A stretch of 64,000 nucleotides of DNA from Actinomycetes bacterium. Lineage in GTDB: Bacteria > Actinomycetota > Acidimicrobiia > Acidimicrobiales > Ilumatobacteraceae. The notes under the pieces are model-generated. The model saw only the letters and a list, made by a program, of their open reading frames with translations, was not told the DNA's origin and did no database searches. Positions 51,773-60,264 of this stretch are shown in pieces. The DNA lies in assembly GCA_021414085.1 (NCBI GenBank), contig JAIOPC010000017.1, forward strand, positions 186,001-250,000, written 5' to 3'. The stretch's first letter is position 1. Each line of letters starts with the position of its first letter. The translations under genes and the position numbers were made by a program.

Positions 51773-54700
51773 GTGGAACCGACTGGATCGCTCGCCCCTC
51801 CCGTCGTGGTCGTCATGGTGGTCTACGAGCCGGGCGACTGGTTCCAGACATTTCTCGATGGCATCGCGGCCCAGGACTACAGCAACCTCAAGTCGCTCTT
51901 CCTGCTGGTCGGAGACTCGGGCGACTTGCCGGCAATCATTCGAGCATCGGTCCCCAACGCGTTCGTCCGCGCTGTCGATGGCAACCCCGGCTTCGGCACG
52001 GCAGCCAATGAAGTGCTGCGACTAGTAGAGGGCGAGAACGGCTTCTTCTGTTTCGTGCACGACGATGTTGCGCTCGATCCCGGCACCATTCGATTGCTGG
52101 TAGAGGAGGTCTACCGCTCGAACGGTGGCATCGTCGGACCGAAGCTCGTCGAGTGGGCCAACCCGCGAGTTCTGCAACACGTCGGCTTGGCTGTCGACCG
52201 CTTCGGTGAGGTCGATGCGATGGTCGAACCTGGCGAGCTGGACCAGGAACAACACGACGCCGTGCGCGATGTGTTCGCTGTTCCGACGGCTTGCATGATG
52301 GTTCGCGCGGATCTCTTTCGGGCGATCGGCGGCTTCGACACAGCGATCGAGTACTGCGGCGACGACATCGACCTGTGCTGGCGCGCGCATCTCGGTGGGG
52401 CGCGAGTGCTGGTGGTGCCCGCGGCCCGCGCTCGCCACCGCGAACAGCTGGCCGATCGTCGACCCGATGCCGTCAGCGTCAGCCGGGCGACTCGCACACG
52501 TATGCGAACGGTGTTGACACTGACGGGTGGTCAGCGGTTGCCGCTGCTGTTGTTGCAACTGATCGTGATGACTCTCACCGAGTCGATCGTGTTTGCCCTC
52601 ACAGGTCGCGTGCGACTGATGTTGGCGTCGATGGGGTCGCTGTTGGGTATTGCTCCGCGCTTCCCGTCGTATCTCTCTCGTCGCCGGTCGCTGGCAGCGC
52701 TGCGCAATGTGCCCGATCGCGAGATTGCGGGCTTGCAGTTGCGCGGCAGTGCGCGTTTCGCGACCTACATGCGCTCACGCGACGCGCGCACGATGGACGC
52801 CGACTTCACTACCGAGCGTCGTTGGCGCCAAACCGCGGGCAGCGCGCCGGCGCTGGCGTGGCTGTCGGTGACGCTGTTGGCGTTGCTTGGTAGCCGCTCG
52901 CTCATCACCGGCGGTGTCCCGCGGTTCGGGCAATTCCTGGCATTCCCTGCGAGTCCCGCCGATCTGCTCTCCAACTATCTCTCCGGATGGTCGGGGCATG
53001 GACTGGGCAGCACGTCGGCGGCACCCACCGGACTGGCATTGATTGCCCTGGGTGCAGTCGCGACGGTGTTTCACATGGGTGCGCTGCACACGTTGTGCGT
53101 GATCGGGTTGCTGTTCGCTGGCTATCTGGGCATATGGCGGCTGTCGTCGTTGTTCCCGACGGCACGCGCTCGTGTCGCGGCTCTTGTTGTGTACGCGGCC
53201 GTGCCGTTGCCGAGTCAACTGCTGGCCGGCGGCCGATGGGGCGCGCTGGCGTGCTACGCAGCGACTCCGTGGGCGGTCCACCTCCTGCGTCGACTGGCGG
53301 GAATCGAATCCTCCAGCTCGTACAGCGCCACTAACGACCTATCAGCCGAGCATTACTCGCACCCGGCAACGCGCAAGCTCGTGCGTTGGTTTGCGCAACT
53401 GTCGCTCGTCACCGCCGTTGCGTTTGCGTTCGCCCCTTCCTTCGCGGTGGTGCTGATTGGTGTCGGCGTCGTGCTCGCCGTTTCCACGCTGATCGTGGGC
53501 GGAGAGAGTGCAGACGGTGGCGGGCGCGGAGGACATGTGCGTGCCGCTGCCACGCTGGCCATTTCGGCGGTCGCCGCTGTGGGGGTGGCGGTGGTGGCCA
53601 ATCTGCCCTGGGCCGCGTCGCTCACCGGTAGCGATGGCTGGACGGCGATCGTCGGCGTGCCCGGCGCTTCTGCGCGCTCGCTGGGCGTCGGCCGACTGGC
53701 GCGCTTTCTTGACGACAGCGGAGGCCTCGGCGTCTTATCGCTCGTTGGTTTCCTGCCGGTGATCGCAGCGCCGTTGATCGCCCGTGCGTGGCGCTTCGCT
53801 TGGGCGATGCGTGCGATCGCGATGGTCGCCGGCTTCGGCATCCTCCTCGTGATGGACGATCGCGACAAGCTCCCGTGGCGCATGCCAGAGCCTGGCGTGC
53901 TCCTGGTGCCCGTTGCGATTGGTGTCGCGCTCGCAGCGGCGGTCACCGTGTCAGCGCTGCGAGAGGACGTGCTCAGTGGCTCGTTCGGATGGCGACAACC
54001 GCTTGGGCTGATCAGCGCTTTCGCGATTGTCATCGGACTGGTTCCGGGCACACTCTCGGTCTTCAACGGTCGGTGGGAGATGCCTGAGCGCACGCTCGTG
54101 TCGGTGCTTGGTCAGCTGCCGGTCAATCCGGCCGAGGGTGACTATCGGGTGTTGTGGTTGGGTGATCCGCGTGCAATCCCGGTGGGCGCGTACACGTACA
54201 CGATTGGGATCGGCTACGCGATCACCGACGACGACCTCTTGTCGATTGAGGACTATTGGGCGGGCTCGCCGACGGGGGTCGAGACCGATGTGGCCGAGGC
54301 GCTACGCAACATTGCCGACGGGCTGACCCTGCGTGGCGGTCGCCTGCTGGCACCCTTCGGAATTCGATACGTGATCGTGCCGATCGCCGACGGAGCGAAC
54401 GGAACCATCGACTCGCCGCTAGCGGCGCCGGAAGGACTCATCGATGTGCTTGATGATCAACTCGACCTTGCCGCGCCGCTCACGAAACCGCCGAACTACG
54501 TCGTGTACGAGAACACTGCATACACGCCGACTCGATCAGTGCTGTCGCCGGAGGGCGCCGTAGCAAGTCAGCAAGCCGGTGGCGAGGTACTCGCGCAGGC
54601 CGATCTGCGGGATTCGGTTCCCTTCGCTGTCGGTTCGCCCGACCGGGGCGAGGCTGTCGGCGATATCACGGCGGGCACGCTGCACGTCGCGGTGCCATAC

Positions 54701-55018
54701 GACACGCATTGGCAGTTGACGGTCGACGGGCAGCGTGTTGTCGGTCGACGAGCGTTCGGCTCAACGTTGGCTTTCGACGTAACCACTGGTGGGCGAGCGA
54801 CGCTGGTGTATGAGACGGATTCCAGCCGATCGCTGTGGTTGACCGGGCAGTTGGTGGTTTGGCTTGCGCTGGTGTTGGCCGCGACTCGCTTCCGGCCGTC
54901 GATGCTGCTGCGGCGGCGGGCGGCGACCGGCGAAGTGATCGATCGCACACCCGTGGCCGATCTCACGGCGCCGATGCAGCTACCTAGCAGCGAGTCAGCG
55001 AGCGAGGGCGACCTGTGA
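51773..55018 (+). CDS. GT2 glycosyltransferase fused to a large polytopic membrane domain
   Basis: 1081 residues, GTG start. Residues 1-250 are a GT2 domain (WbbL-like): VVVVMVVYEPGDWFQTFLDG, GNPGFGTAANEVLRLVEG, FVHDDVALDPG and GGFDTAIEYCGDDIDLCWRAHLGG (DDIDL catalytic-type site). The rest has about ten to twelve helices with an extracellular domain near the end (residues 780-1020). The fusion would add a sugar, possibly rhamnose, from the inside and carry out export or extracellular transfer. It overlaps the DUF5719 gene by GTGA, a conserved-looking pair. Confidence 0.85.
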   Translation: MEPTGSLAPPVVVVMVVYEPGDWFQTFLDGIAAQDYSNLKSLFLLVGDSGDLPAIIRASVPNAFVRAVDGNPGFGTAANEVLRLVEGENGFFCFVHDDVALDPGTIRLLVEEVYRSNGGIVGPKLVEWANPRVLQHVGLAVDRFGEVDAMVEPGELDQEQHDAVRDVFAVPTACMMVRADLFRAIGGFDTAIEYCGDDIDLCWRAHLGGARVLVVPAARARHREQLADRRPDAVSVSRATRTRMRTVLTLTGGQRLPLLLLQLIVMTLTESIVFALTGRVRLMLASMGSLLGIAPRFPSYLSRRRSLAALRNVPDREIAGLQLRGSARFATYMRSRDARTMDADFTTERRWRQTAGSAPALAWLSVTLLALLGSRSLITGGVPRFGQFLAFPASPADLLSNYLSGWSGHGLGSTSAAPTGLALIALGAVATVFHMGALHTLCVIGLLFAGYLGIWRLSSLFPTARARVAALVVYAAVPLPSQLLAGGRWGALACYAATPWAVHLLRRLAGIESSSSYSATNDLSAEHYSHPATRKLVRWFAQLSLVTAVAFAFAPSFAVVLIGVGVVLAVSTLIVGGESADGGGRGGHVRAAATLAISAVAAVGVAVVANLPWAASLTGSDGWTAIVGVPGASARSLGVGRLARFLDDSGGLGVLSLVGFLPVIAAPLIARAWRFAWAMRAIAMVAGFGILLVMDDRDKLPWRMPEPGVLLVPVAIGVALAAAVTVSALREDVLSGSFGWRQPLGLISAFAIVIGLVPGTLSVFNGRWEMPERTLVSVLGQLPVNPAEGDYRVLWLGDPRAIPVGAYTYTIGIGYAITDDDLLSIEDYWAGSPTGVETDVAEALRNIADGLTLRGGRLLAPFGIRYVIVPIADGANGTIDSPLAAPEGLIDVLDDQLDLAAPLTKPPNYVVYENTAYTPTRSVLSPEGAVASQQAGGEVLAQADLRDSVPFAVGSPDRGEAVGDITAGTLHVAVPYDTHWQLTVDGQRVVGRRAFGSTLAFDVTTGGRATLVYETDSSRSLWLTGQLVVWLALVLAATRFRPSMLLRRRAATGEVIDRTPVADLTAPMQLPSSESASEGDL

Positions 55019-56466
55019 GTTGGAGCGTGAGCCGCCGTGCGTTGTCGCTGCTGGTGCTGTTGGTGCTGCCGGTGGCGCTGCTGATTGGAGCCATGTTCGT
55101 GTGGAAGGCGCCGGCGCGGGCGACAGCGCGGTTTGCCTCGCTGGGTCTGCCGACGACGCCGTTCGTGCCCGGTCAGTCGTTCATCACGGCGACATGGTTT
55201 TGCCCGGGAGTGCCCAATGGTCAAGGCAGCGGGGGAGCTGTCGTGATTGCGAATCCCGCCGACCAACCGCTCGTCGGCCGCCTCACGGTCTTCACCGATG
55301 CCGATGGAGTCGGGCCGACCGAGTTCAACTTCGAGGTGACCGCTCGCGAAACGCTCGAGCTCAATCTGGTCGGCGTGCAGAACCAGGGCACGTATTTGTC
55401 CGCGATGGTCGAGATCAATGGCGGCGGCGGCTTTGTCGAACAGCGCGCCGATACTCCCGATGGCAACGCTGTGAGTCCTTGCTCAAACAGCACGTCGAGC
55501 GAGTGGCACTTCGCCGACAACTACACGTTGAATGACAGTCGCGAAGACCTCATCATCACCAATCCATTTCCCGACGATGCGATCGTCAACTTCCAGTTCG
55601 TCAGTAGTGACGGCACACGCGAGCCCGGTTTGCTGCAGGGCGTGCCTGTCCCGGGCAACTCGGTGTACGTGGTGGATCAGTCGCAATTGTCGAAAGACGA
55701 GATTGTGTTCGCGCTCTCGGTCGTTGCGTCGCGTGGGCGAGTGGTGGTCGGGCGGGCCCAGCACTACTTGGTCGAGCGCCAGGGCTTCACGCTGAGTCTC
55801 GGCGCGCCATCGGGTTCTACCGGCTGGTGGTTCGCTGATGGAGAAAATCCGGCCGAGGCATACTTCGAGCGATTCAGCATCTATAACCCTTCGGATCGCG
55901 ACGCCGTAGTGCAGCCCGACTTCTACGGACTCACCAGTAACACAGCCGGCTTCGTCGACGAGTTAACGGTGCCCGCACACCGGGTCGTTTCGTTCAGCAT
56001 CACCGATGTGCCTGGATTACCGACCGGACGGCACGGGTCGCAGTTCATCTCAATGAACGACGTGCCGATCGTGGTGGAGCGGGCGATAACACGACGTGCG
56101 GGTGCCGGGGTTGCGACGACGGTGGTGCTTGGCGTGCCGGCCTACTTCGTTGAGGTCGGCACGACGCGCTGGAGCATGGCGATCGGTAGTGATCAACCAC
56201 TCGACGGTGTGCTGGTGGTACTGAACCTTGGGGCCGACGCAGCTGCGGTCGCAGTGAAGGCGTTGGGTCCCGGTGGCGAGGTCGACATCGCCGGGCTCGA
56301 GTCAGTGCTGGTGCCAGCGTTGGGCGTGGCCACGATCGCGCTTCCGGATACCGCACTTGGGCAGCCATTGATTGTTGTGGGCAACCAGCCAATCATTGTT
56401 GAACGTTCGTTGCCGCGCAGCGCGACGCTCAGCGGTCGGTCTGGGTCAATGGCGATGCCGGGCTGA
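55015..56466 (+). CDS. DUF5719-family extracellular protein
   Basis: 483 residues, GTG start overlapping the GT2 fusion stop (GTGA). One membrane helix (ALSLLVLLVLPVALLIGAMFV), then an extracellular part of repeating beta-sandwich character: WFCPGVPNGQGSGGAVVIAN, VVIANPADQPLVGRLTVFT, WHFADNYTLNDSREDLIITN, WWFADGENPAEAYFERFSIY. These 'W.F..(G/N)...' repeats are the DUF5719 pattern seen in actinobacterial surface proteins next to large glycosyltransferases. Function unknown, likely in glycan assembly at the cell surface. Confidence 0.85.
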   Translation: MSWSVSRRALSLLVLLVLPVALLIGAMFVWKAPARATARFASLGLPTTPFVPGQSFITATWFCPGVPNGQGSGGAVVIANPADQPLVGRLTVFTDADGVGPTEFNFEVTARETLELNLVGVQNQGTYLSAMVEINGGGGFVEQRADTPDGNAVSPCSNSTSSEWHFADNYTLNDSREDLIITNPFPDDAIVNFQFVSSDGTREPGLLQGVPVPGNSVYVVDQSQLSKDEIVFALSVVASRGRVVVGRAQHYLVERQGFTLSLGAPSGSTGWWFADGENPAEAYFERFSIYNPSDRDAVVQPDFYGLTSNTAGFVDELTVPAHRVVSFSITDVPGLPTGRHGSQFISMNDVPIVVERAITRRAGAGVATTVVLGVPAYFVEVGTTRWSMAIGSDQPLDGVLVVLNLGADAAAVAVKALGPGGEVDIAGLESVLVPALGVATIALPDTALGQPLIVVGNQPIIVERSLPRSATLSGRSGSMAMPG

Positions 56467-56482
56467 GTCGGGGTTAGCCGTT

Positions 56483-56899
56483 GTGCCGCAGGTAGTCGTC
56501 GCCATGGTGGTCGTCGTGGGCGCTGTCGGTCTTGGATTGGTGTTGCGCAAACGCCAGCGCGTGGCAGCGCCTACGCAACCTTCACGTGCGGTTCCCGCCC
56601 AACTCGATCGCGCCGACTTTGCGCCGACGACCGAATGGCTGGTCGTCGTTTTCTCGTCGGCGACGTGCGACACGTGTGCGGCTGTTGCGCGCAAGGCGGA
56701 GGTGCTGCGATCGGAGTCGGTCGGAGTGATCGAAGTCGAGTACAGCGCCGCTCGCGATCTCCATCGTAAGTACGACATCCAGGTCGTGCCGATGGTGGCG
56801 ATTGCAGACCGCGAGGGTGTCGTGTGTGCGGGTTTCGCTGGGCCGGTGACCGCGGAGGACTTGTGGGGCGCGCTCGCAGACGTGCGCGAGAAGCAGTAG
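56483..56899 (+). CDS. membrane-anchored thioredoxin-like protein
   Basis: 138 residues from GTG 56483, with ATG 56504 as an alternative. A helix (VVVAMVVVVGAVGLGLVL) anchors a thioredoxin-like domain with redox motif CDTC (Cys62, Cys65) in FSSATCDTCAAVARKA, and the cis-Pro segment YDIQVVPMVAIADREG. It may reduce or oxidise disulfides, for example in the cysteine-rich surface proteins encoded nearby. It lies 16 bp after the DUF5719 gene on the same strand. Confidence 0.8.
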   Translation: MPQVVVAMVVVVGAVGLGLVLRKRQRVAAPTQPSRAVPAQLDRADFAPTTEWLVVVFSSATCDTCAAVARKAEVLRSESVGVIEVEYSAARDLHRKYDIQVVPMVAIADREGVVCAGFAGPVTAEDLWGALADVREKQ

Positions 56900-57195
56900 A
56901 GGCCCTTTGTGCACTCGTTCAGACTGGGAACTCGCCGCTACCGGTCAAAGTCGGCGAACTCAAGGTCGTATGGCGCGCAACAGGCGAGGGAGACCTGACG
57001 GTTAGGTATTGGTCACCTGACGGTCGCCCGGGTGAGCTCGTATTCGGTCCCGAGGCCCACGGCGGCAGTGGCTACGACCGTCCAGGCCAGGAATGGGGTA
57101 CAGGTTTCAACTTCGACGAGCCGGGTTGTTGGCACATCCACCTCGAACGCGCCACTGGCAGCGGCGACGCGTGGATCGAAGTAGTCGCCGACTAG
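56863..57195 (+). CDS. small beta-domain protein, probably 5' truncated
   Basis: 110 residues from GTG 56863 inside the thioredoxin gene; GTG 56824 is the other choice. The conserved part begins only at about residue 22 (PLPVKVGELKVVWRATGEGD), followed by RYWSPDGRPGELVFGPEAHG and GQEWGTGFNFDEPGCWHIHL. This resembles the DUF4871-like secreted domain seen in actinobacteria, which normally has a signal peptide. No start codon or signal peptide fits here, so the 5' end may be lost or displaced. It overlaps ftsH by 4 bp in convergent orientation. Confidence 0.5.
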   Translation: MGRARRRAREAVEALCALVQTGNSPLPVKVGELKVVWRATGEGDLTVRYWSPDGRPGELVFGPEAHGGSGYDRPGQEWGTGFNFDEPGCWHIHLERATGSGDAWIEVVAD

Positions 57196-59114
57196 TCGAC
57201 GGCGGCAGGCTCCACCGCGGGCGACCCGAGGCTCTCGTGCACCAAGCGTGCGATTTCGGCGCCGTCAACGGTCTCGTGTTCGAGTAGTGCCAGAGCGACG
57301 GCATCGAGTGCCTTGCGGTGCTTGCCGAGCACGTCGAGCGCCCGTTGCTCCTGTCGATGTAGCAGACCGGAGATCTCGGTGTCGATCATCTTGGCGGTGT
57401 CGTCGCTGTACTCGCGACCTTGCGTCATCAGGTCCTCGCCCAGGAACACCTGCTGGTGGCCACTCCACGCCATCGGCCCGACGGCATCGCTCATGCCCCA
57501 CTCGCGCACCATGCGGCGGGCGATGCTGGTGGCTTGCTCGAGGTCGTTGGCGGCACCCGAGTTGAGATTTCCGAACACGATCTTCTCGGCAGCACGGCCA
57601 CCCATCGCAATACAAATGCGATCCTCGAAGTATTCCTTCGAGTACGTGTGGCGCTCTTCGGGAAGGCTCCACGTGACACCCAACGCCATACCGCGCGGCA
57701 GGATCGTCACCTTGTGCAGCTTGTCGGAGTGCTCCATCAACACGGTGAGGATGGCGTGACCACCCTCATGAATTGCGGTGGCGCGCTTCTCGTCGGCCGA
57801 CATCACCAGGCTCTCGCGGCGAGCACCCAGCACAATTCGGTCGCGGGCATTCTCGAAGTCGATGCGCTCGATCTGCTTGCTATTGCGCCGCACCGCGAAC
57901 AAGGCCGCCTCGTTCACCAGGTTGGCCAGATCGGCGCCGCTCATACCCGGCGTTGCCTTCGCCATCACTTCTAGGTCGGCGTCGGGGCCCATCCGCTTGT
58001 CGCGGCTGTGCACCTTGAGAATCTCGAATCGCTCGTCGTTCTCGGGCAACGGCACGACGATCTGGCGGTCGAAGCGACCGGGGCGCAGCAAGGCGGGGTC
58101 GAGGATGTCGGGTCGGTTGGTTGCGGCGAGAATCACGATGCCCTCGCTGGTTTCGAAGCCATCCATCTCGGCGAGCATTTGGTTCAGCGTTTGCTCGCGC
58201 TCGTCGTGGCCACCACCGAGGCCAGCACCGCGCTTACGCCCAATCGAATCGATCTCGTCGATGAAGATGATTGCTCGCCCCAACTTGCGTGCCTGCTGGA
58301 ATAGGTCGCGAACGCGGCTGGCGCCGACACCTACGAACATCTCCATGAAGTCAGAACCGGTGACCGAAAGAAAACCAACGCCGGCCTCGCCGGCAACAGC
58401 ACGAGCGAACAGTGTCTTGCCGGTACCGGGAGGACCGACGAGGAGCATGCCCTTGGGTACGCGGGCGCCGATCTCCTTAAACCGTTCCGGCATGCGCAGG
58501 AAGTCGACAACCTCGGTGATCTCCTGCTTGACGCCCTCGTAGCCGGCGATGTCGGCAAACGTGGTGGACGGCTTGTCGGCCGAGTAGGTCTTGGCACGAC
58601 TGCGACCGATCGACATCACGTTGCCCATCTGGCCCTGAGCGCGCTTGTTCATCCACACCAAGAACCCGATGATCAGCAAGAACGGCAACAACAGCCCGAT
58701 GGAGCTGAGCAACCAGTTGCTGTCGGGTGCCTTGTACGTCACTTCGACGTTGTGCGCGGCGAACAGTTCCTTTTCGCTCTCGAGCGGGAAGTTGTCGCGG
58801 GCCGTGGTTGTGAACTTGGTGCCATCGTCGAGCTCGCCCGAGATCGAGTTCGAGCCGTCGGTGACCGTGAACTTGACCACCTCGTCCTTCTCGACGGCGG
58901 TGATGAACTCGCTGTAGGAGAGCTTCTCGCCCTCGTCGGATGGCCACACCTGGTTGAGCAGCAGAGTGCCGACCAGCACCGCGAGCAGAACTGGCAAAGC
59001 CCAGCGAGGGAACCCGACGCCCATTGGCTTCTTTCCGCCTGGCGGAGGCGGTGGCCCCTGCTGCTGGCCACGCCCAGCGGGCGGTGGGGGAGGCGGCGGT
59101 GGAAGGTTGCTCAT
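57192..59114 (-). CDS. ftsH: ATP-dependent zinc metalloprotease FtsH
   Basis: 640 residues. An unusual Pro/Gln-rich N-terminus (runs of eight and five Pro within the first 25 residues) precedes two membrane helices (about 38-55 and 135-155) that flank an extracytoplasmic segment. The AAA+ module has GPPGTGKT at 227-234, FIDEID at 284-289 and GRFDRQI. The protease domain has HEGGH with His449, Glu450 and His453; the family usually has HEAGH. It degrades membrane and misfolded proteins. ATG 59114 is 6 bp from a TAGCAT box, so it is probably leaderless. Confidence 0.95.
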   Translation of the reverse strand: MSNLPPPPPPPPAGRGQQQGPPPPPGGKKPMGVGFPRWALPVLLAVLVGTLLLNQVWPSDEGEKLSYSEFITAVEKDEVVKFTVTDGSNSISGELDDGTKFTTTARDNFPLESEKELFAAHNVEVTYKAPDSNWLLSSIGLLLPFLLIIGFLVWMNKRAQGQMGNVMSIGRSRAKTYSADKPSTTFADIAGYEGVKQEITEVVDFLRMPERFKEIGARVPKGMLLVGPPGTGKTLFARAVAGEAGVGFLSVTGSDFMEMFVGVGASRVRDLFQQARKLGRAIIFIDEIDSIGRKRGAGLGGGHDEREQTLNQMLAEMDGFETSEGIVILAATNRPDILDPALLRPGRFDRQIVVPLPENDERFEILKVHSRDKRMGPDADLEVMAKATPGMSGADLANLVNEAALFAVRRNSKQIERIDFENARDRIVLGARRESLVMSADEKRATAIHEGGHAILTVLMEHSDKLHKVTILPRGMALGVTWSLPEERHTYSKEYFEDRICIAMGGRAAEKIVFGNLNSGAANDLEQATSIARRMVREWGMSDAVGPMAWSGHQQVFLGEDLMTQGREYSDDTAKMIDTEISGLLHRQEQRALDVLGKHRKALDAVALALLEHETVDGAEIARLVHESLGSPAVEPAAVD

Positions 59115-59120
59115 GCATCA

Positions 59121-59126
59121 ATGCTA
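59121..59126 (-). promoter_or_regulatory. -10 box TAGCAT for ftsH
   Basis: Read on the minus strand, TAGCAT ends 6 bp before ATG 59114. Confidence 0.4.
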
Positions 59127-59240
59127 GGGGCGCGAACGGCGTCGCGAACCGTCGCGCCGCCTGTCATGGAGTCGTCATGCGCCTTTTCGCGCGGTCGTTG
59201 CGACACCTTCTAGATCCACCATTCGGGCTGCGCGGCCATT

Positions 59241-59246
59241 TAGCGT
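59241..59246 (+). promoter_or_regulatory. -10 box TAGCGT for the DUF3499 gene
   Basis: TAGCGT ends 7 bp before ATG 59254 and supports that start over the GTG at 59245, which overlaps the box. Confidence 0.4.
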
Positions 59247-59253
59247 GGGCTGC

Positions 59254-59490
59254 ATGGGGAGACAATGTTCGCGTACCGGTTGTGCAGCGCCGGCCACCGT
59301 CACGCTGTCGTACCAATACGCGCGCGCGGTCGTGTGGCTCGACGATCTGCTCACCGCTCGCGATCCGCACAGCTACGACCTCTGCCAGCGACACTCGGCT
59401 CGGCTGACGGTTCCAAACGGTTGGCGGCTGGAGGATCGGCGTTCACCTCGCGAACTCGTCTACGCCGGTGGTCCTCGCCAGTACGGCTGA
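59254..59490 (+). CDS. DUF3499-family protein
   Basis: 78 residues from ATG 59254, chosen for the -10 box 7 bp upstream. MGRQCSRTGCAAPATVTLSY, then DPHSYDLCQRHSARLTVPNGW, is the DUF3499 signature with Cys5, Cys10 and the C..H pair, a likely small zinc ribbon. The family is near-universal in actinobacteria and of unknown function. It lies alone between ftsH and the CPBP gene. Confidence 0.85.
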   Translation: MGRQCSRTGCAAPATVTLSYQYARAVVWLDDLLTARDPHSYDLCQRHSARLTVPNGWRLEDRRSPRELVYAGGPRQYG

Positions 59491-59500
59491 GATCCAGCGT

Positions 59501-59506
59501 TAGCCT
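59501..59506 (+). promoter_or_regulatory. -10 box TAGCCT for the CPBP gene
   Basis: TAGCCT ends 11 bp before ATG 59518. Confidence 0.35.
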
Positions 59507-59517
59507 CCACGACTTCT

Positions 59518-60228
59518 ATGAACAGCAACCGAGCTCAGATCTCGATTCGCGGCGCCGGCCTCGCGTATCTGGGGGCATGGTTCGTCGGCAATCTGGCTGC
59601 TGGTGCGGTTCTTTCTGCGAGCGGCAAGGACTCGGTCGCCGAGGCAGGTCACGGCTGGCTGCTCGGCATCAGCCTTGCGCAGTGGTTGCCGATCTTGGTC
59701 GCACTTTGGTTGGTCGGTCGGCGAGCGGGCACGGGCAGTTTCGCCACCGATTACGGACTTTCGTTTCGCCCGATCGATCTCGTCGGTATCCCGATTGGTG
59801 TCGTTACTCAAGTTGCGCTCGTTCCGTTGCTGTACGTGCCGTTGGAACGGATGTGGCCGGCAACGTTCGGTGACGACGACATCGAAAAGCGAGCGCGCGA
59901 GTTGTATGGCAATCCTTCGACTCTCGGTCTCGCGCTGTTGATCCTCGTCGCCGTCGTGGGCGCGCCACTTGTCGAAGAACTTCTGTACCGCGGTCTGCTC
60001 CAGGGGGCCCTGGGTCGCACGCTGACGCAGTGGCGGGGGTGGCTTGCGTTGGTGTTGGTCGCCGCGCTGTTCGCCCTCGTGCACTTCTCGCCCGTCGAGT
60101 ACCCAGGCCTGTTCTTAATCGGGTTGGTGCTCGGCGTATGCGCGCTCCGAACCGGCCGTCTAGGGCTGGGCATCGTCACCCACGCTGCGTTCAACGCCAC
60201 CGCGCTCGTGCTAGTAGCCCGATCGTGA
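59518..60228 (+). CDS. CPBP-family intramembrane metalloprotease
   Basis: 236 residues with about seven helices. CPBP/Abi motifs: EELLYRG with Glu153-Glu154, ALVHFSPVEYPG (His near 188) and HAAFNATALVL (His/Asn) near the end. The family includes CAAX-type proteases and bacteriocin-immunity proteins; the substrate here is unknown. Confidence 0.88.
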   Translation: MNSNRAQISIRGAGLAYLGAWFVGNLAAGAVLSASGKDSVAEAGHGWLLGISLAQWLPILVALWLVGRRAGTGSFATDYGLSFRPIDLVGIPIGVVTQVALVPLLYVPLERMWPATFGDDDIEKRARELYGNPSTLGLALLILVAVVGAPLVEELLYRGLLQGALGRTLTQWRGWLALVLVAALFALVHFSPVEYPGLFLIGLVLGVCALRTGRLGLGIVTHAAFNATALVLVARS

Positions 60229-60242
60229 CGCCCCGAACTGTC

Positions 60243-60264
60243 GGTGGCATGGAAAGATGCCACC
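60243..60264 (+). promoter_or_regulatory. perfect hairpin overlapping the start of the GT-C-like gene
   Basis: GGTGGCAT (60243-60250) and ATGCCACC (60257-60264) form an 8-bp stem with the purine-rich loop GGAAAG. The ATG at 60257 is in the stem, and the ATG at 60269 lies 4 bp after it. The fold could hide the ribosome-binding region. Confidence 0.5.
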
